Shown here: piece after piece, positions 47,801 to 59,640 of the stretch | Numbering within the stretch: position 1 is the stretch's first letter | Layout of the letters: the number at the start of each line of letters is the position of its first letter | Assembly (NCBI GenBank): GCA_932294295.1 | Contig: OW028584.1 | Span: 21,173,638-21,237,637, forward strand | Reading direction: 5' to 3' | Length of the DNA: 64,000 nucleotides | From: Alitta virens | Taxonomy: Eukaryota; Annelida; Polychaeta; Phyllodocida; Nereididae | Made by a program: the position numbers and the translations under genes | The notes under the pieces: generated by a model | Told to the model about the DNA's origin: nothing | What the model saw: only the letters and a program-made list of their open reading frames with translations | Databases searched by the model: none

Positions 47801-48431
47801 CGCCAACAGTGGTGGGAACAACTTGGATTTATCAACAATAATGAATCTTGCCAACCTTGGCCAAAATATCCCCCCAATTGGTGGCCAGAATACTAACCCA
47901 TTGGGTGGTGGTGTCAGTGGTGTGAATAATCCATTAAGTGGGGGCTTTCCATTCAAGAGATCATCTAATGAGGATTTTGCAAGATCATCAAAACGTCAAA
48001 CTGGTGGATATCCATCCGAAGTATCATCCAATGAAGAAAAAACAAGATTATCAAAACGTCAGAATTTTGGTGGAATTTTAGGTACTAATGGTAATATTCC
48101 TCCACTAAGTGGACAGAATCCATTTACTGGAATTTTAGGTGGTTCAGATAATCCGTTAGGCAGCATATTGAGTGCTTTTTGTCTTAGCCAAACTTTGGGT
48201 GGCGGTGGCCAAGATAATCAATTATTAGGAATCCTAAACTTTTTAGGACTATGTGGTGGACAAAGTAATAACAATGGTCTGTTATCCACAATCTTAAGCC
48301 TCGCCAGCAGTGGTGGCCAGAATACTAATCCATTGGGTGGAATTCCCAGTGGTGGGAATAATCCATTTAATGGGGGTGGGGGCTTTCCATTCAAAAGAGA
48401 AAGTTCACAGCAAACAAAAGATGATGCTTAG
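41895..48431 (+). CDS. YHYH-B: secreted YHYH-domain protein with long repeats and Lys-Arg cleavage sites
   Basis: Coding exons are 41895-42101, 42529-42685, 44512-44674, 45153-45322 and 45475-48431. The first four have exactly the lengths of YHYH-A (207, 157, 163, 170) and the CDS is 3,654 bases, 1,217 residues. It has a signal peptide (M-W-F-Q...C-I-E-A/S) and a YHYH domain nearly identical to YHYH-A (YHYH at 143-146), then the same Leu-rich helix and K-R-Q-N-G-I-C-G-A-P. A Gly/Pro/Phe-rich region (to about residue 430) follows. After it come five units of 165 residues (46167-48431, the last shortened), each with two Cys, Leu/Asn/Gly-rich segments and three K-R sites (F-K-R-S, S-S-K-R-Q, L-S-K-R-Q). 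Gln after the cut could become pyroglutamate. This resembles a multi-peptide precursor, but no known peptide is recognised. Confidence 0.87.
43558..44220 (-). mobile_element. LINE 3' fragment in intron 3 of YHYH-B
   Basis: On the minus strand two frames give the C-terminal region after a reverse transcriptase: V-W-G-N-T-T-L-N-N-I...Q-S-L-Q-N-F-A-A-R-I-L and R-N-S-F-M-Y-Q-A-C-R-L-R-N-N-M-P. It is joined to a 3' end of ATCA repeats (TTTTATCAATCAATTAATC). The 5' part is truncated near 44220. It differs from the LINE at 30416-34440. Confidence 0.75.
46167..48431 (+). repeat. 495-bp coding repeats in exon 6 of YHYH-B
   Basis: Units start at 46167, 46650, 47145, 47640 and 48135 with L-G-G-S. Units 2-4 are 495 bases; the first is 483 and the last is cut short with a different end (F-P-F-K-R-E-S-S-Q-Q). 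Units differ by few substitutions (N/D, L/F, E/G), far less than expected for old repeats, so the array is homogenised by unequal exchange or conversion. Confidence 0.95.
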
Positions 48432-48756
48432 GACTTTCAATTTTCAAGTAATCTAAGGGTTTTGAGTAAATGAAAATATATTAGATATGTATAAAAAATA
48501 TGTATTTTTTATTTGTGTATATTCTTCATGTCTGGTTTGAATACCACAGTATCATTATCCAAGAAACAAAGATCTATATATAGTTAAACAAGCTTATTGT
48601 ACCCTTTTTTTTTTTTTAATTTTCTTGTATATATATATATTTATGTATGTATATATATATAGCTAAACAAGCTTATTGTAAACATTTTTCTCTGTAAACA
48701 GTGCCAATTTTGTATGTTAAAGTTTGTGATGATTTTATGGGCTATCTTCTTTTTGG

Positions 48757-48762
48757 AATAAA
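48757..48762 (+). promoter_or_regulatory. Likely poly(A) signal of YHYH-B
   Basis: AATAAA lies about 330 bases after the stop codon, followed by AGTTTCAACATTTTGCAC. It is the first canonical signal downstream, giving a short 3' UTR of about 350 bases. Confidence 0.55.
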
Positions 48763-49021
48763 AGTTTCAACATTTTGCACTAAATTATTTTCTGTTGATC
48801 TAAACAAACTTGAGCTTGTCAATCCCAGCAATGAACTTAAGAACAGAAGATTATATATATTATGACATCAGAGATTATGACATTTGAGATCATATTACCA
48901 AAATATGACCATGTCTGCATTATAGTTAGAATCTATATCTTTTGAACTAAAATTAGGTGCACCCAAATTATGTTTAATGCTAGTGAGAGCTGAGGCTCCG
49001 TCCGGTAACAGGTGTACATGA

Positions 49022-49890
49022 GTCAGAACATAATCCAGTATCAGATTCAGAACTTAATCCAGTATCAGATTCAGAACTTAATCCAGTATCAGATTCAGAA
49101 CTTAATCCAGTATCAGATTCAGAACTTAATCCAGTATCAGATTCAAAACATGATCCAGTATCAGATTCAGAACTTAATCCAGTATCAGATTCAGAACTTA
49201 ATCCAGTATCAGATTCAGAACTTAATCCAGTATCAGATTCAGAACATAATCCAGTATCAGATTCAGAACTTAATCCAGTATCAGATTCAGAACTTAATCC
49301 AGTATCAGATTCAGAACTTAATCCAGTATCAGATTCAGAACTTAATCCAGTATCAGATTCAGAACAGAATCCAGTATCAGATTCAGAACAGAATCCAGTA
49401 TCAGATTCAGAACATAATCCAGTATCAGATTCAGAACATAATCCTGTATCAGATTCAGAACTTAATTCAGAATCAGATTCAGAACTTAATCCAGTATCAG
49501 ATTCAGAACTTAATCCAGTATCAGATTCAGAACATAATCCAGTATCAGATTCAGAACATAATCCAGTATCAGATTCAGAACTTAACCCAGTATCAGATTC
49601 AGAACTTAATCCAGTATCAGATTCAGAACTTAATCCAGTATCAGATTCAGAACCTAATCCAGTATCAGATTCAGAACTTAATCCAGTATCAGATTCAGAA
49701 CTTAATCCAGTATCAGATTCAGAACTTAATCCAGTATCAGATTCAGAACATAATCCAGTATCAGATTCAGAACTTAATCCAGTATCAGATTCAGAACTTA
49801 ATCCAGTATCAGATTCAGAACTTAATCCAGTATCAGATTCAGAACTTAACCCAGTATCAGATTCACAACTTAATCCAGTATCATGGTCAA
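49022..49890 (+). repeat. 24-bp minisatellite with two open frames
   Basis: About 36 units of CAGTATCAGATTCAGAACTT plus AATC. Because 24 is a multiple of three and the unit has no stop in two frames, the array is open in one frame as Q-N-L-I-Q-Y-Q-I and in another as P-V-S-D-S-E-L-N. The second runs from a TGA just upstream (about 48982) to a TAA at about 49924 and has no ATG. Variants (CATAAT, CAGAAT, CCTAAT) keep both frames open. Whether it is an exon cannot be decided; the acidic S-D-S-E-L-N-P-V frame is the more protein-like. Confidence 0.9.
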
Positions 49891-49962
49891 AGAATTTCAG
49901 AACGTTTCAATTTTCCCTGTCATAAATCGTCCAGACAATTATACCATGCCGTAAATGAATGA

Positions 49963-51730
49963 GCTCCGACTGCATTCAGTTGCTTCAGCAATTATAATAT
50001 AATTAAAATGGTTTGAAATTAGAAATCGTAAATAATGCATATGAAGAAATAAACATACTGCTGACCATAAAAAGTGACGAAATGGCAGAAATTTGGCATT
50101 TCTGTTCGAACAATCATTGCATTTTCAACACAATGCCATTGATAAATGTTGTATGAGGCATCACAAATTATATCGCGTTTTACATTTACATTTGAAATAG
50201 ATCGATGATGTAGGGGGCTTTTGCTAAAAAACTTCCTGTACACTGTAAACAATTCAGAATTCAGCTGTTGAGTGCTGACAGAGTTTGAAGTAAGACTAAT
50301 GGCTCAAATACAAGAGAATTTGGAGCTAACATAATATAATTTAATGTTTTGTACAGTTGACTGCTTTTGGTGTGGTTGTGAGTTACTCACTATTCGTCCT
50401 GCATTGACAGAGATTTTTTTGTGATTGACAACACTTAGTAAAACAGACAAGTTTCCTAAAATAGTCATTTACAATCCATCTTGGTCTATTACATCATGAC
50501 TGGTTATATGAACAGGCTGGCTCAGTTTCAACCGGGTGCATATCGGCTGGGCCACAAATCGAGTTCACCCAGGTAATATCATCATATGATTATGAATGCA
50601 AAAAAGCCAATAAAAGCAGTGTAAATAGATAAAACAACTATACAATGATAATTAATTTATCGAAAGCATAATTTGTAATAAATTTGCAATCCAGCATAAA
50701 TGCATCCGGCATTAGCGAATCATACTTAGAAAACATTACATGTATTTGAATATATAAGCATAGCCAAAATAAACAAAATCTCAGTTAATAATAAACAAAA
50801 TCGCAAATTGAATGGTGAGACACACACAATTCAAATTCAAAATTCCCTAATCTGGTCGAAGCAATACAAAATTTATTCTTTTGAAGTTGAAAAAGTGTGC
50901 ATGCATTCATAATTAATGTTGCCTGTCATGTAAAAAAATAAAATAAATAAAAAAAGATGGTGGAAACATATATTGAATTTATTTTTGAAATTGAAGCTTT
51001 ATTTGTCTTATATCAGGTAGACATACAAGGATACTGTACATAAAAAAAGGAAACAGATGCCATAAGGGATATTGGCTCCTGTATTAATTAAAAATAATAA
51101 ATTTTAAAATAAATTCCACTTCGTTTCTTATATAACTCTCACTATCATATATGAATAGTTTTTGGTTCTGTTTGATGATTTGCAACTCTTTTCAGACACT
51201 TTGAGCGTCCATGTTTCAAAAATTAAAGACATCTGATTGGCTGAGAGGCTGTTGAAACACTTTCAAGTTAATTATTTTCATCACGATGACAGTCTTTCTA
51301 GATGTGAATTAAGATCATATTAAAAAAAAAGAAGAGAAATTTCTGGTCCGGTATAAACCGTGACCCATCGCGACCCAAAATTTTGCTCATAGTTGGACGG
51401 TTTGACCCCTCCACTGATCACTCAATTAGAGGAAGGAAAATTCTGTATATATCTTAGAACTGGATATATAAAGCAGGATTCCAAATCGATGTCCAATTTG
51501 TTTTTCTAATCTTATGCATATTTTAGTTTTGCATGGTGCAGCACAAAATTGACAGACATGGCAGCAACAAATTTCTGTAAATATTAACCTAATATTTCCT
51601 ATCTTTCCAATGATATCGTTTGCCTTTCTCAGATAATTATGGTCATTTGTTATGATCACAGAAGAAGAATTGAAATTTCTATGGAAAAAGCAAACAGCAA
51701 ATCCAAATCACTGTAAAGATGTGATTATCA
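49963..51730. other. Gene-free stretch
   Basis: AT-rich, without exon-like frames. TTTATTTTTGAAATTGAAGC at about 50981 could be a LINE 3' tail on the minus strand, but no coding part is attached. No other repeat is recognised. Confidence 0.4.
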
Positions 51731-51979
51731 GTTGCAGCTCTGCTGAAGGTTACAGGTAAGATCCCTGGCCTGGCCACTCTTCTTGAGCTTCATCCCAGCT
51801 GGATGTTGATCACATGAGCTATTAAGTTGGCGGTGCCTTTTTGGCAAGTAAAAGACCTCACCCATGGGGTAAATGTATAACATGGTGTGGACTCCAAGCT
51901 TTATCTACTCATCATTACGTCTGGCTCTGGCATCTGGTCACATAAGCTGACTGAGCATTAGACCCAGTAGCATTGAGAT
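51731..51979 (+). repeat. tRNA-derived SINE S1, plus-strand copy lacking the A box
   Basis: Starts within the tRNA part (CTCTGCTGAAGG) and continues through the complete body to the 3' end AGACCCAGTAGCATTGAG, which marks the family tail. 5'-truncated. Confidence 0.75.
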
Positions 51980-52845
51980 AGAGACACAGACATATAATAC
52001 ATTAATTTTTGGAATTTACTTTATCAGTAATAAAACCTTGACTGATATGTGAACATCATAGAAAAGCCACGAGGTTCACAATAAGTCTCTGAACCACACA
52101 GTTATTAAGTTATTATAATATAGGCAAATTAAAAACACCCCCCCCCCCCCACCCATTTTGGTTACGCCCCTGACTGCATTTCAATATGGCGAATCGTGAT
52201 TTCTGTTCTTTTTAACCAATGATACCGTTTGTAATAAATGTGTACAATTAGTTATACAATGAACTGTTCATATATTTCCCATGACCTGCAGATCAAAGAA
52301 ACATGTCCATATAATGGCCCTTACCTTGACTTGAGTCTTTTTTGCGCCTGTTCAATGTTCATAACAATGCCACCTGCACATCTATCTTCTTATTTTTTCT
52401 TCAATGAAATCATTCATGAAGTGCTTTTCAAATTATCGCGTGGGAATGTATCAGTAGAGACAACAAGTGTGGACACTGCTTAATGTTACAGTATGTTCAT
52501 TTGTGAATCATAATTTTGTTTCACACGTATTCTGTTACCAATAACAATGATTGAAGTCAACTGGCTGTGCTCAAAAGATAAAGGAAGACATTTGCTTTAT
52601 GTATACCTTACTGTGAGTTAATGTATACGTTTTATATATATATATTCTTTTATTGACAACGCAATATCAGTGCAGATACACGTGTCATAAAAAAGCAAAG
52701 GAAGAGAAAAACATAATAATATATACATATAAATAAAGATAGTATAATAAAATAAAGGCATGAAATAAAATATATTTTTCTAAAACAATATAACAAAAAC
52801 ATAAATAACTATATACAGCAGCACCAGGTAATGAACTATACAGTT
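51980..52845. other. Gene-free stretch with a poly-C run
   Basis: A run of about 14 C with one break is at 52137-52151 and an ATATAT run at 52633-52645. An open frame at 52238-52483 lacks splice context and shows no recognisable domain. Confidence 0.4.
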
Positions 52846-53170
52846 TAGTGGGACCTCGCTATTAAGACCAGCCCCGGTGCACATTTTACCAGACCTAATG
52901 GCGAGGTATTCCTCATAAAGATACTGAAAAACGATTGTTCAGATTTATATTCATTTATTGGCCATTTTTAATACATTAATACATTACAACTTTAGTTAAA
53001 TATCTTTAAAAATAGCATCCATTGCAGGCTGAAGTGGTAAGAAATACACTTGGGTCCAAACTGGTGGTCTTATAGGTGAGGCAGTCTTTAAAGACAGATA
53101 AGATACAATAGTAAAAATATTATCAAGACTTTTATTAGTGAGTTGGTCTTGATAGTGAATTGGTGACCGC
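52846..53170. repeat. GGACCTCGCTATTAAGACC MITE-like relic
   Basis: AGTGGGACCTCGCTATTAAG at 52848 and, inverted, words like TGGTCTTGATAGTGAATTGG at 53142 and GGTGGTCTTATAGGTGAGGC at 53062. The internal CCGGTGCACATTTTACCAGA is reminiscent of 40735. It looks like a decayed pogo/Tigger-type MITE. Confidence 0.5.
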
Positions 53171-56100
53171 AAAACATTACACCTCACAGAATATACAATA
53201 TAACGATCAATCAAGCTGCCCTTCTTACCTATTTTACCCCACCCCCACGACCACCCTGCGGCTATTTTCACAATTTTGTTGTCAAAAGTGAAGCTCCCCA
53301 TGATATAACGGACCATGACAAGGTCAGAAAGTAAGGAAGGTCATCATGCACCCCACGCAATTGCTGTACAAAACTTTCAAATGTTCTTGCTCTTCATGAA
53401 GCACACCTGCAAGACAGTGCAAACTCTTTTGATGTAACACTTCATTTATGTTGGATCAGTGAACTGGACAGAACCTAGCCTAAGATAAATTTAGACATAA
53501 TTGCCTCAGACATAAATATATGGCTCAATAAGGAAATTTAAAATCCACCGATAACTTACATTTGTACAATCTTAGTAACTAATGTCGGTCCTAAAAACAC
53601 TTGCCAGTTATATTTTCAAGTAATATTCCCAACATGATTGCCAGAACATCCTGACAACGTTCAATATTGTAGAACACGTTGTCACAAGGCGATAACATGG
53701 ACTCACAAAACACTTTACAGCATTAAAGTTAGTCCACAGATACAATGTCAATGATATAACAGGTATGAATGTAAATGAAGCAATGGTTAGGTGCATATTG
53801 GCACTTTATTAGAATTGTTAGTCATACGTGATGGACGGATGGAATGTATATTTGATTATGATAAGGTGGTGCACGTTAATAAGACACTGTGTCTTTTAAG
53901 CCAGTGATTTTAATATTTTTATTTTGTTATTCAAATTTTCTCTAACACAAACTGTTTTTATTTATACTTTTTTTTATTTGTGATTTTTTTTTACTGTATC
54001 CCAGATAGCATTCTATTTACATCAAAGATGTCTTAAAGGGGTCACCCTACTTAAAGCAAATTCCAATAAACCTGATTGTAATGTTGTATTTTTGATACCA
54101 GCTTTAAGTAAAATAAATATATTTGAATCTGAATCCTATGCCAAATTATTATCAATTAAATACCAAACTTTATTGATGAATATTTTCCAAACATGCCAAT
54201 ATGGCATGTGCAATATGTTGAAAACTTTTTGTGTTTGTAGCGAGTTTGAAGATAGCGTTGATCTGATCAGTTAATTAAACAATTATTATTGTTGATCCAG
54301 TCGAATATATGTCTGAAGTAGAAAGAGAAATTGTATTATTGAATTAAATTCTACAATAAAATGTGCTTGTCTTATCAGATATCTTCATCCATGCCATGTG
54401 ACTGGCCAATATTATGTTTTATTGGACCAGAAAAGTTATATATTGGACAGAGAAAGTTGTATTAGACAGCAAATAATCAGTGTGACGTCACAAAACAATG
54501 GACGTTGTGATATCATCGCTTGATTGTTTTGAAATTTATAATGTCGTCCAATATTATATGAATAATAGATGGTGAGGAGACCAATATGCAGTTTTACTGG
54601 CCGAAGCTAGTGATACTGTGCGAGGCATAGCCATAGCTGATGACCATTTGTTATATTCTACACCTAAATTGTTATTAGCCAATTGTTGTTACATAATATC
54701 TTGAAAAATAATTAAAAAGACAATTTTAAGAAGAGGATACTTTGAAAATTTTAACTTTACTATCTATAGAGCATATAATACTATGAGTAGTATGGTTTCC
54801 ACACACTCGTATATTTTAACTATATATTTAATGATCCATCATTGCTTTTAGCCGCTGCTAACCTAGATCAGCACGGTATAGCGTTCACCTTGTTCGTCGT
54901 ATATAAATCCTTTTGGTATTGATGGATAGCCAACTAAAAGATCTACATTTTGAACCATTTGTCAGCCATATTTACTCCACAAATGTCGTCGGCATTTCCG
55001 AAGAGAGAGAAAGTCGCAAAATGGCCACTGATCACGTGATCAGGGAGCATACATTAAAGGAAAATTCATAAATTGTTTAATCTGTTATATTTTTGGTTTT
55101 TAAAAGCACAACTGGTAAATGGCTTCCCGCGCGCGAAGATTTTCAGATATTCTGGAAATACGATGAATAACTGATTGCTCCCTTGAGCTCAATCAACAAG
55201 GTAAAACATGGCCATTGCAACGCTTAGATGATCGTGAATGCTAAAGAAGGCTGTCTGCTGTCAATCTCATGAGGATGTAGATTTACATGATTTCAGATGC
55301 AAAAACAGTGGTCAAGAAGGCCTTTGTTACGAAATTGAGGTACTCCAGGCAAGGAAGCTGACCAGACCTCTGTTCCAGAACTACTGCCAACCTACCTGCT
55401 TTCTTAGACGAATATCTCACTTACTATTTGGTCGATTTTCCATCCGAAACATGTACGGAATCAGTATGTTACTAAACGATGGACTACTGCTCTGTAACGT
55501 AAGATCAATTTTAAAAGACTTGCTTCTCTACCTCTCCTATTCGTACTTGGAACTCTCTTAATATTTAGTTTATTTGTGATCTGAATACGCGTGATGAAAG
55601 CTTGTGAGTTATACCATACGACAAAATTATTTTAATGTATGCAGCCTCTTTGTTAAAATTACTGCAAAGATTTGAATCACGATGCTCTTCATGACGTTTG
55701 GAAACACAAACATTTTAACAAGTTTAAAAAAAAGAGAGCATTTGTTGGTTCGCATTTTCCATTTCAGCTTTACTGAGAACTCCTGCAAACACATTTAGCC
55801 TTAGCTTGTCAAAATGAAAAAAACATCGAACATATAGGGCATGGTTCCCCCTACCATTCTATGAACATTTCCTTATTTTCGTGCCAAGTACTCCCACAAC
55901 TTCTTTAAGTTTAATAAATGGGAGAGTTATGAAAGTAAATACTTAGAGGTGGAGTAATATTTGCGAAAAAAAATGAGTGAAAACTTTCTTGACTTGGCAG
56001 ACTGGGCGAGGTAAGCATATGAATAAGCTGAAAAATGTAATATGAACATTATGATGTGCTACAGACCCTATAGACATGCTATGTAATATTAAACATTTGC

Positions 56101-57136
56101 TGAAGCTCAGCATATTTGCTAACGTCTATTTGACTCCAATTTTTATTTTGGAATGTTCTTCCTCTGTTTTGAGGTACAGTAAAACTTTGAAAGTATAAAC
56201 CATACCTTAAGTTACAATTATCCAAACCAAGCCATATCTATCTGCAGATCTATATACGCCTTTTGACATTAACAGTAAAACTAATTCAGGGCTGTCACCA
56301 GAAGCAGCTTCAAATGTACGTGTACAGCCATGGCCAATGAACTTAGCCAACTCTCAAAACAAATCTGATAATTTTTATTCATATGGCATTGTCTTTTATG
56401 CTCGACTATTCTTGAAGCTGAGACCGCATATTAGCTAGATACTTAAAGCTGCACTGTCTGTCAAAATTGCAAGTTTCTAAGGCTTCATAAAATAGTTTGA
56501 AATTGCCTTAATAAATCAAGACACCCTAAATTTTCAGGCATTAATTACAAAAAAAAAACAAAATCAAAAAATGAAAGAGAATCCACACCAAAACATTGGA
56601 AAAACAATGGAAATGGCATCATCACTTATTGTTTAGTATTGTGATGTCATCGCTAGGTTTGCTTACATATTGAATTTGTGATGGCATGAAAACCATTTAT
56701 ATTATTTATTGCACCTTGAAGTTAAATTGCTGTGCACAAATGAACATGTAATATCATGAGACAAGAAGGTAGAATTAGTTTATGTAATTATTGCCTACCA
56801 TAAATCTAGAGGAACTTTAAAAAAAAAAGAGAAAAAACAAGAAAAAAACTTTAACTTACACTAAGAAACAAGGTTACAGCAAACTCAAGATATGCACAGA
56901 CTGCATTAACAACTTGTGGTTAATAAAATTACTCTATTTCATTGTATATTAACAATAGTGTTTTGCTGCAAAAACTTTAGTGTCGGCAAGAACAAATTGC
57001 AGTTGGCCAAGATTTTAGTTAATTTGACAGTGTCTATAATCAGTAAAATGTCAGAGACTTTCTCCAGTGCTTTTAATATATGACAAGTTAGTTAGTACAC
57101 AATATACGATTTTTGTATTCATATGATGGCTGTTGT
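53171..57136. other. Gene-free stretch with transposon scraps
   Basis: No exon is evident. At 54000 a single CCCAGATAGCATTCT end of the small TIR family appears. At 55385-55570 there is a diverged copy of the inner module of the 5.3-kb element (ATATCTCACTTACTATTTGG, GTACGGAATCAGTATG), and at 55060-55200 nothing recognised. The open frame over 55238-55561 includes that module and is not a gene. Confidence 0.45.
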
Positions 57137-57672
57137 AAGAAGAAGAAGAAGAAGAAGTAGGAGAAGAAAGAAGAAGAAGACTTTATATATAAAGCTGATC
57201 CCTTAAAGATACATCAGTAGTATATTCTTTTTTTACAAATCATGGTTAGGTTATTTAAAAGATGATAGCAATGTAGTACACAAGAATGTGCCTGTAATCG
57301 ACGCAGTAGTTCTTGCATTCACCTCCAAAGGAACTCCTAGATATTAACACCACCTGGTGTTCAAAAGGACAACAATCACTTGTGATGTCCAAAATCAGTC
57401 AATGGGTAAATCATCTATCATTCTAAACAGTGCCATATAATTCTGTCTTATTGAGGCAAAATATTCGTTATTCCTGTTACACACAGAGGATAGGATAGGA
57501 TAGGATAGGATAGAAAAGGATAGGATAAGATAAGATAAGATAAGATCGATGAAATTCAATCAATTGGCAATTTTCATCCATGCAAAACACCGACAGATAA
57601 GAGTCTCACCCATATTGCTGTTTGCAAACAGATAGATAGCTAGCTAGATAGATAGAGATAGGTAGATAGATA
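57137..57672. repeat. Cluster of microsatellites (AGA, GGATA, GATAA, GATA)
   Basis: AGA repeats at 57137-57180, GGATA pentamers at 57487-57530 turning into GATAA, and GATA/GCTA at 57631-57672. Single-copy AT-rich sequence separates them. Confidence 0.9.
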
Positions 57673-57869
57673 TAAGAATAACAATTCAGCAAAATGTCAA
57701 TCTCGCGCATTTGCAAAGGGTACCCTTCAAGTTGGTGGTTTTCTTCACACGAGATTCTCGAACGGCAAACGTCATAAAGAGCGTCATCGATTCAAACAGT
57801 CTAGGTGAATTTATGTGAAAGATAGGCTGCAAAAATTGAAATTAATCACCCCCTCATGTAGCACAGCTA

Positions 57870-57915
57870 ATAAGCATGTTTTCACATCGAAAATAGACCA
57901 GATATTAAGTGAGAA
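57870..57915 (+). repeat. Small piece of the 5.3-kb element's inner module
   Basis: GCATGTTTTCACATCGAAAA and TAGACCAGATATTAAG resemble 14226-14270 in the nested element. It stands just before the YHYH pseudogene. Confidence 0.45.
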
Positions 57916-58049
57916 ACGCTTTGGGTCTCAGGACAACACAAGGTCTTGAGTGACTATATAAGGGATGTACCAATACAATACACAAATCCAATCATTTTTT
58001 GATAAACATCAGGATAGGAAAAAGTGAACATTGTGAGGATTATTATTGC

Positions 58050-59636
58050 AATGGAGGTCCCACTGCACCTTTCAATGAATATCATTACCACTACCTGCCA
58101 GACAATGGAGACTCATGTGATTCCTCTTCCCAGTTCATTGGTATGGCCTTTGATGGAAATCCCATATATTCGTAAATTTAAAACCTTAATTTGATATCAC
58201 TGTTATTTTAATTAGGAAAGTTACCACAATATTATTGAAGTGACTCTGGAAAGACTAAATTTGCAATGTCATTTATCACAGAGCCAGCTTTTGAAAATAC
58301 AAGAACATTATTGCAATCTCTACAATAAGAAGATACATATACTACAGGTTGGATGTAGTGTCAATATAGTGTATGAGCAATAATGTATGAGGACCACAGT
58401 TTGTGGTCGATGTGAAAGTTTTGCTTAATAAATTGTCATGCGAAGAAATATTGCTGTATTGGCATACCTCAATCAAATTAACTAAATGCATTGGTAGTTT
58501 ATCAATGGCGTCAAACTGTGCTAGTTTGAGCTCTACTCTCAGTCAGGTTCTAATCAGAGTGATTAAACTGATCTTTCCCTCAACAGCATAAAGCCCTGTC
58601 ACACTATCATGAGTTAGAGAGTCAAGCGTCCACAGATGTCCAAGAGGGACTATACGTGTTCACTTGTGTTCATGGGTGCCTCTGCTAATAATATATATAT
58701 TATTTTGAATAGCATCTGTGGAGCACTTGTAGATCGATCTACAAGTGAAGGAAGAGGAGAGGGCTATGGATGGGCACATGTGACTACGGATGAGCGCAGA
58801 CTGTCGATGGAAGAACGACGGGCAGGCCATAGAGATCTGTTGAGCATCTCCCGAGCGTTCCAAGAGCTGTGCAAGAGTGATCATGAGTGGATGGCGAGTA
58901 AACACAAGTGGTCAGTCTCCTCTGTGTACCCATGAGTAACCATGAGTGACCGCGAATGGACGCGAATGGCCACGGACATCCATAGATCAATCGCCAACCT
59001 TTCGCTGAGTGATTCGGGTAAAAACATAAATAATGTCAAGTGTCAACCTTCTCTACGAATATTCACGAGTGATCTAGAGGAACCAGGAGCATTCTGCAGA
59101 TTACCACGATTATCCAAAAATTGCGAGGCAAATGAATGACGTATGGACAAGATCCGTGCTCACTCGCCATCCTCATTTGTGATAGTGTAAATGGGGCTTT
59201 ATGAGTCACAAGTTACCCAAATCTACATAAGAAGACTAAGCTTGTACTAAACATGTTTTTTGCTTGTATATATTGATCTGTTCTTGCCGGATAGGAATGG
59301 CATAAGTGTGTCAAATCTTGATACCTGCCATGGATTGACTGTTAATGGCAGATAAAGATACATCGTGTCCCCTGATCACTTCCCATACTTTCTTGGATGC
59401 TACCGAGGAACACCTCAGGTTAAGAAAGCATCAAACCAGCAATCAACTAGTTGCCAAGGTCAGTTGTTATTGCATTAATGGTTAATTTGTTCTCATCTTG
59501 GTTAAAGGTAGACTTATTTTGATTGCGGAGATAATCCAATTTCATAAATGAACAACAAATTTTAGGCAAACTTCAGGTAATTATTTACAGGTATGACCAA
59601 CAGCAAAGCTTGCACTTGTGGCTTTGGGGTAATTCT
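58050..59636 (+). pseudogene. YHYH-C: decayed YHYH gene, exons 4-6 only
   Basis: Remnants of exon 4 (58050-58171), exon 5 (59290-59458) and the first 46 bases of exon 6 (59591-59636) lie in order. Exon 4 lacks its start and acceptor but keeps E-Y-H-Y-H-Y-L-P. Its donor is CGTAAAT where YHYH-A has CGTAAGT. Exon 5 has lost the acceptor AG (TTGCCG for TTGCAG), has a one-base deletion in GGATAGGAATGG and a TAA where the others have TAC in N-G-R-Y. Exon 6 breaks off after G-F-G-V-I. No exons 1-3 are found upstream. Confidence 0.85.
58590..59200 (+). mobile_element. 611-bp TIR element in the YHYH-C intron
   Basis: Ends AAAGCCCTGTCACACTATCA and GATAGTGTAAATGGGGCTTT are inverted copies. In YHYH-A the same site is uninterrupted (CAACAGCATAAGTCACAAG, 37080), giving an empty-site comparison. 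The GC-richer inside consists of CATGAGTGACC/ACGGATGAGC-like words. The plus-strand frame of about 100 codons in it is a by-product. Non-autonomous. Confidence 0.75.
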
Positions 59637-59640
59637 ATTA

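Noticed and set aside
49012..49962. 316-codon frame Q-N-L-I-Q-Y-Q-I over the minisatellite
   Set aside because: It is a by-product of the 24-bp period and begins at a GTG without context; the acidic frame is the more plausible, and even that is unproven.
55238..55561. 107-codon frame as a gene
   Set aside because: Its second half is a diverged copy of the inner module of the 5.3-kb transposon, and no splice sites or domains support it.
58636..58935. 99-codon frame with mixed residues
   Set aside because: It lies inside a TIR element whose related copies at 26140 and 61048 do not keep the frame.
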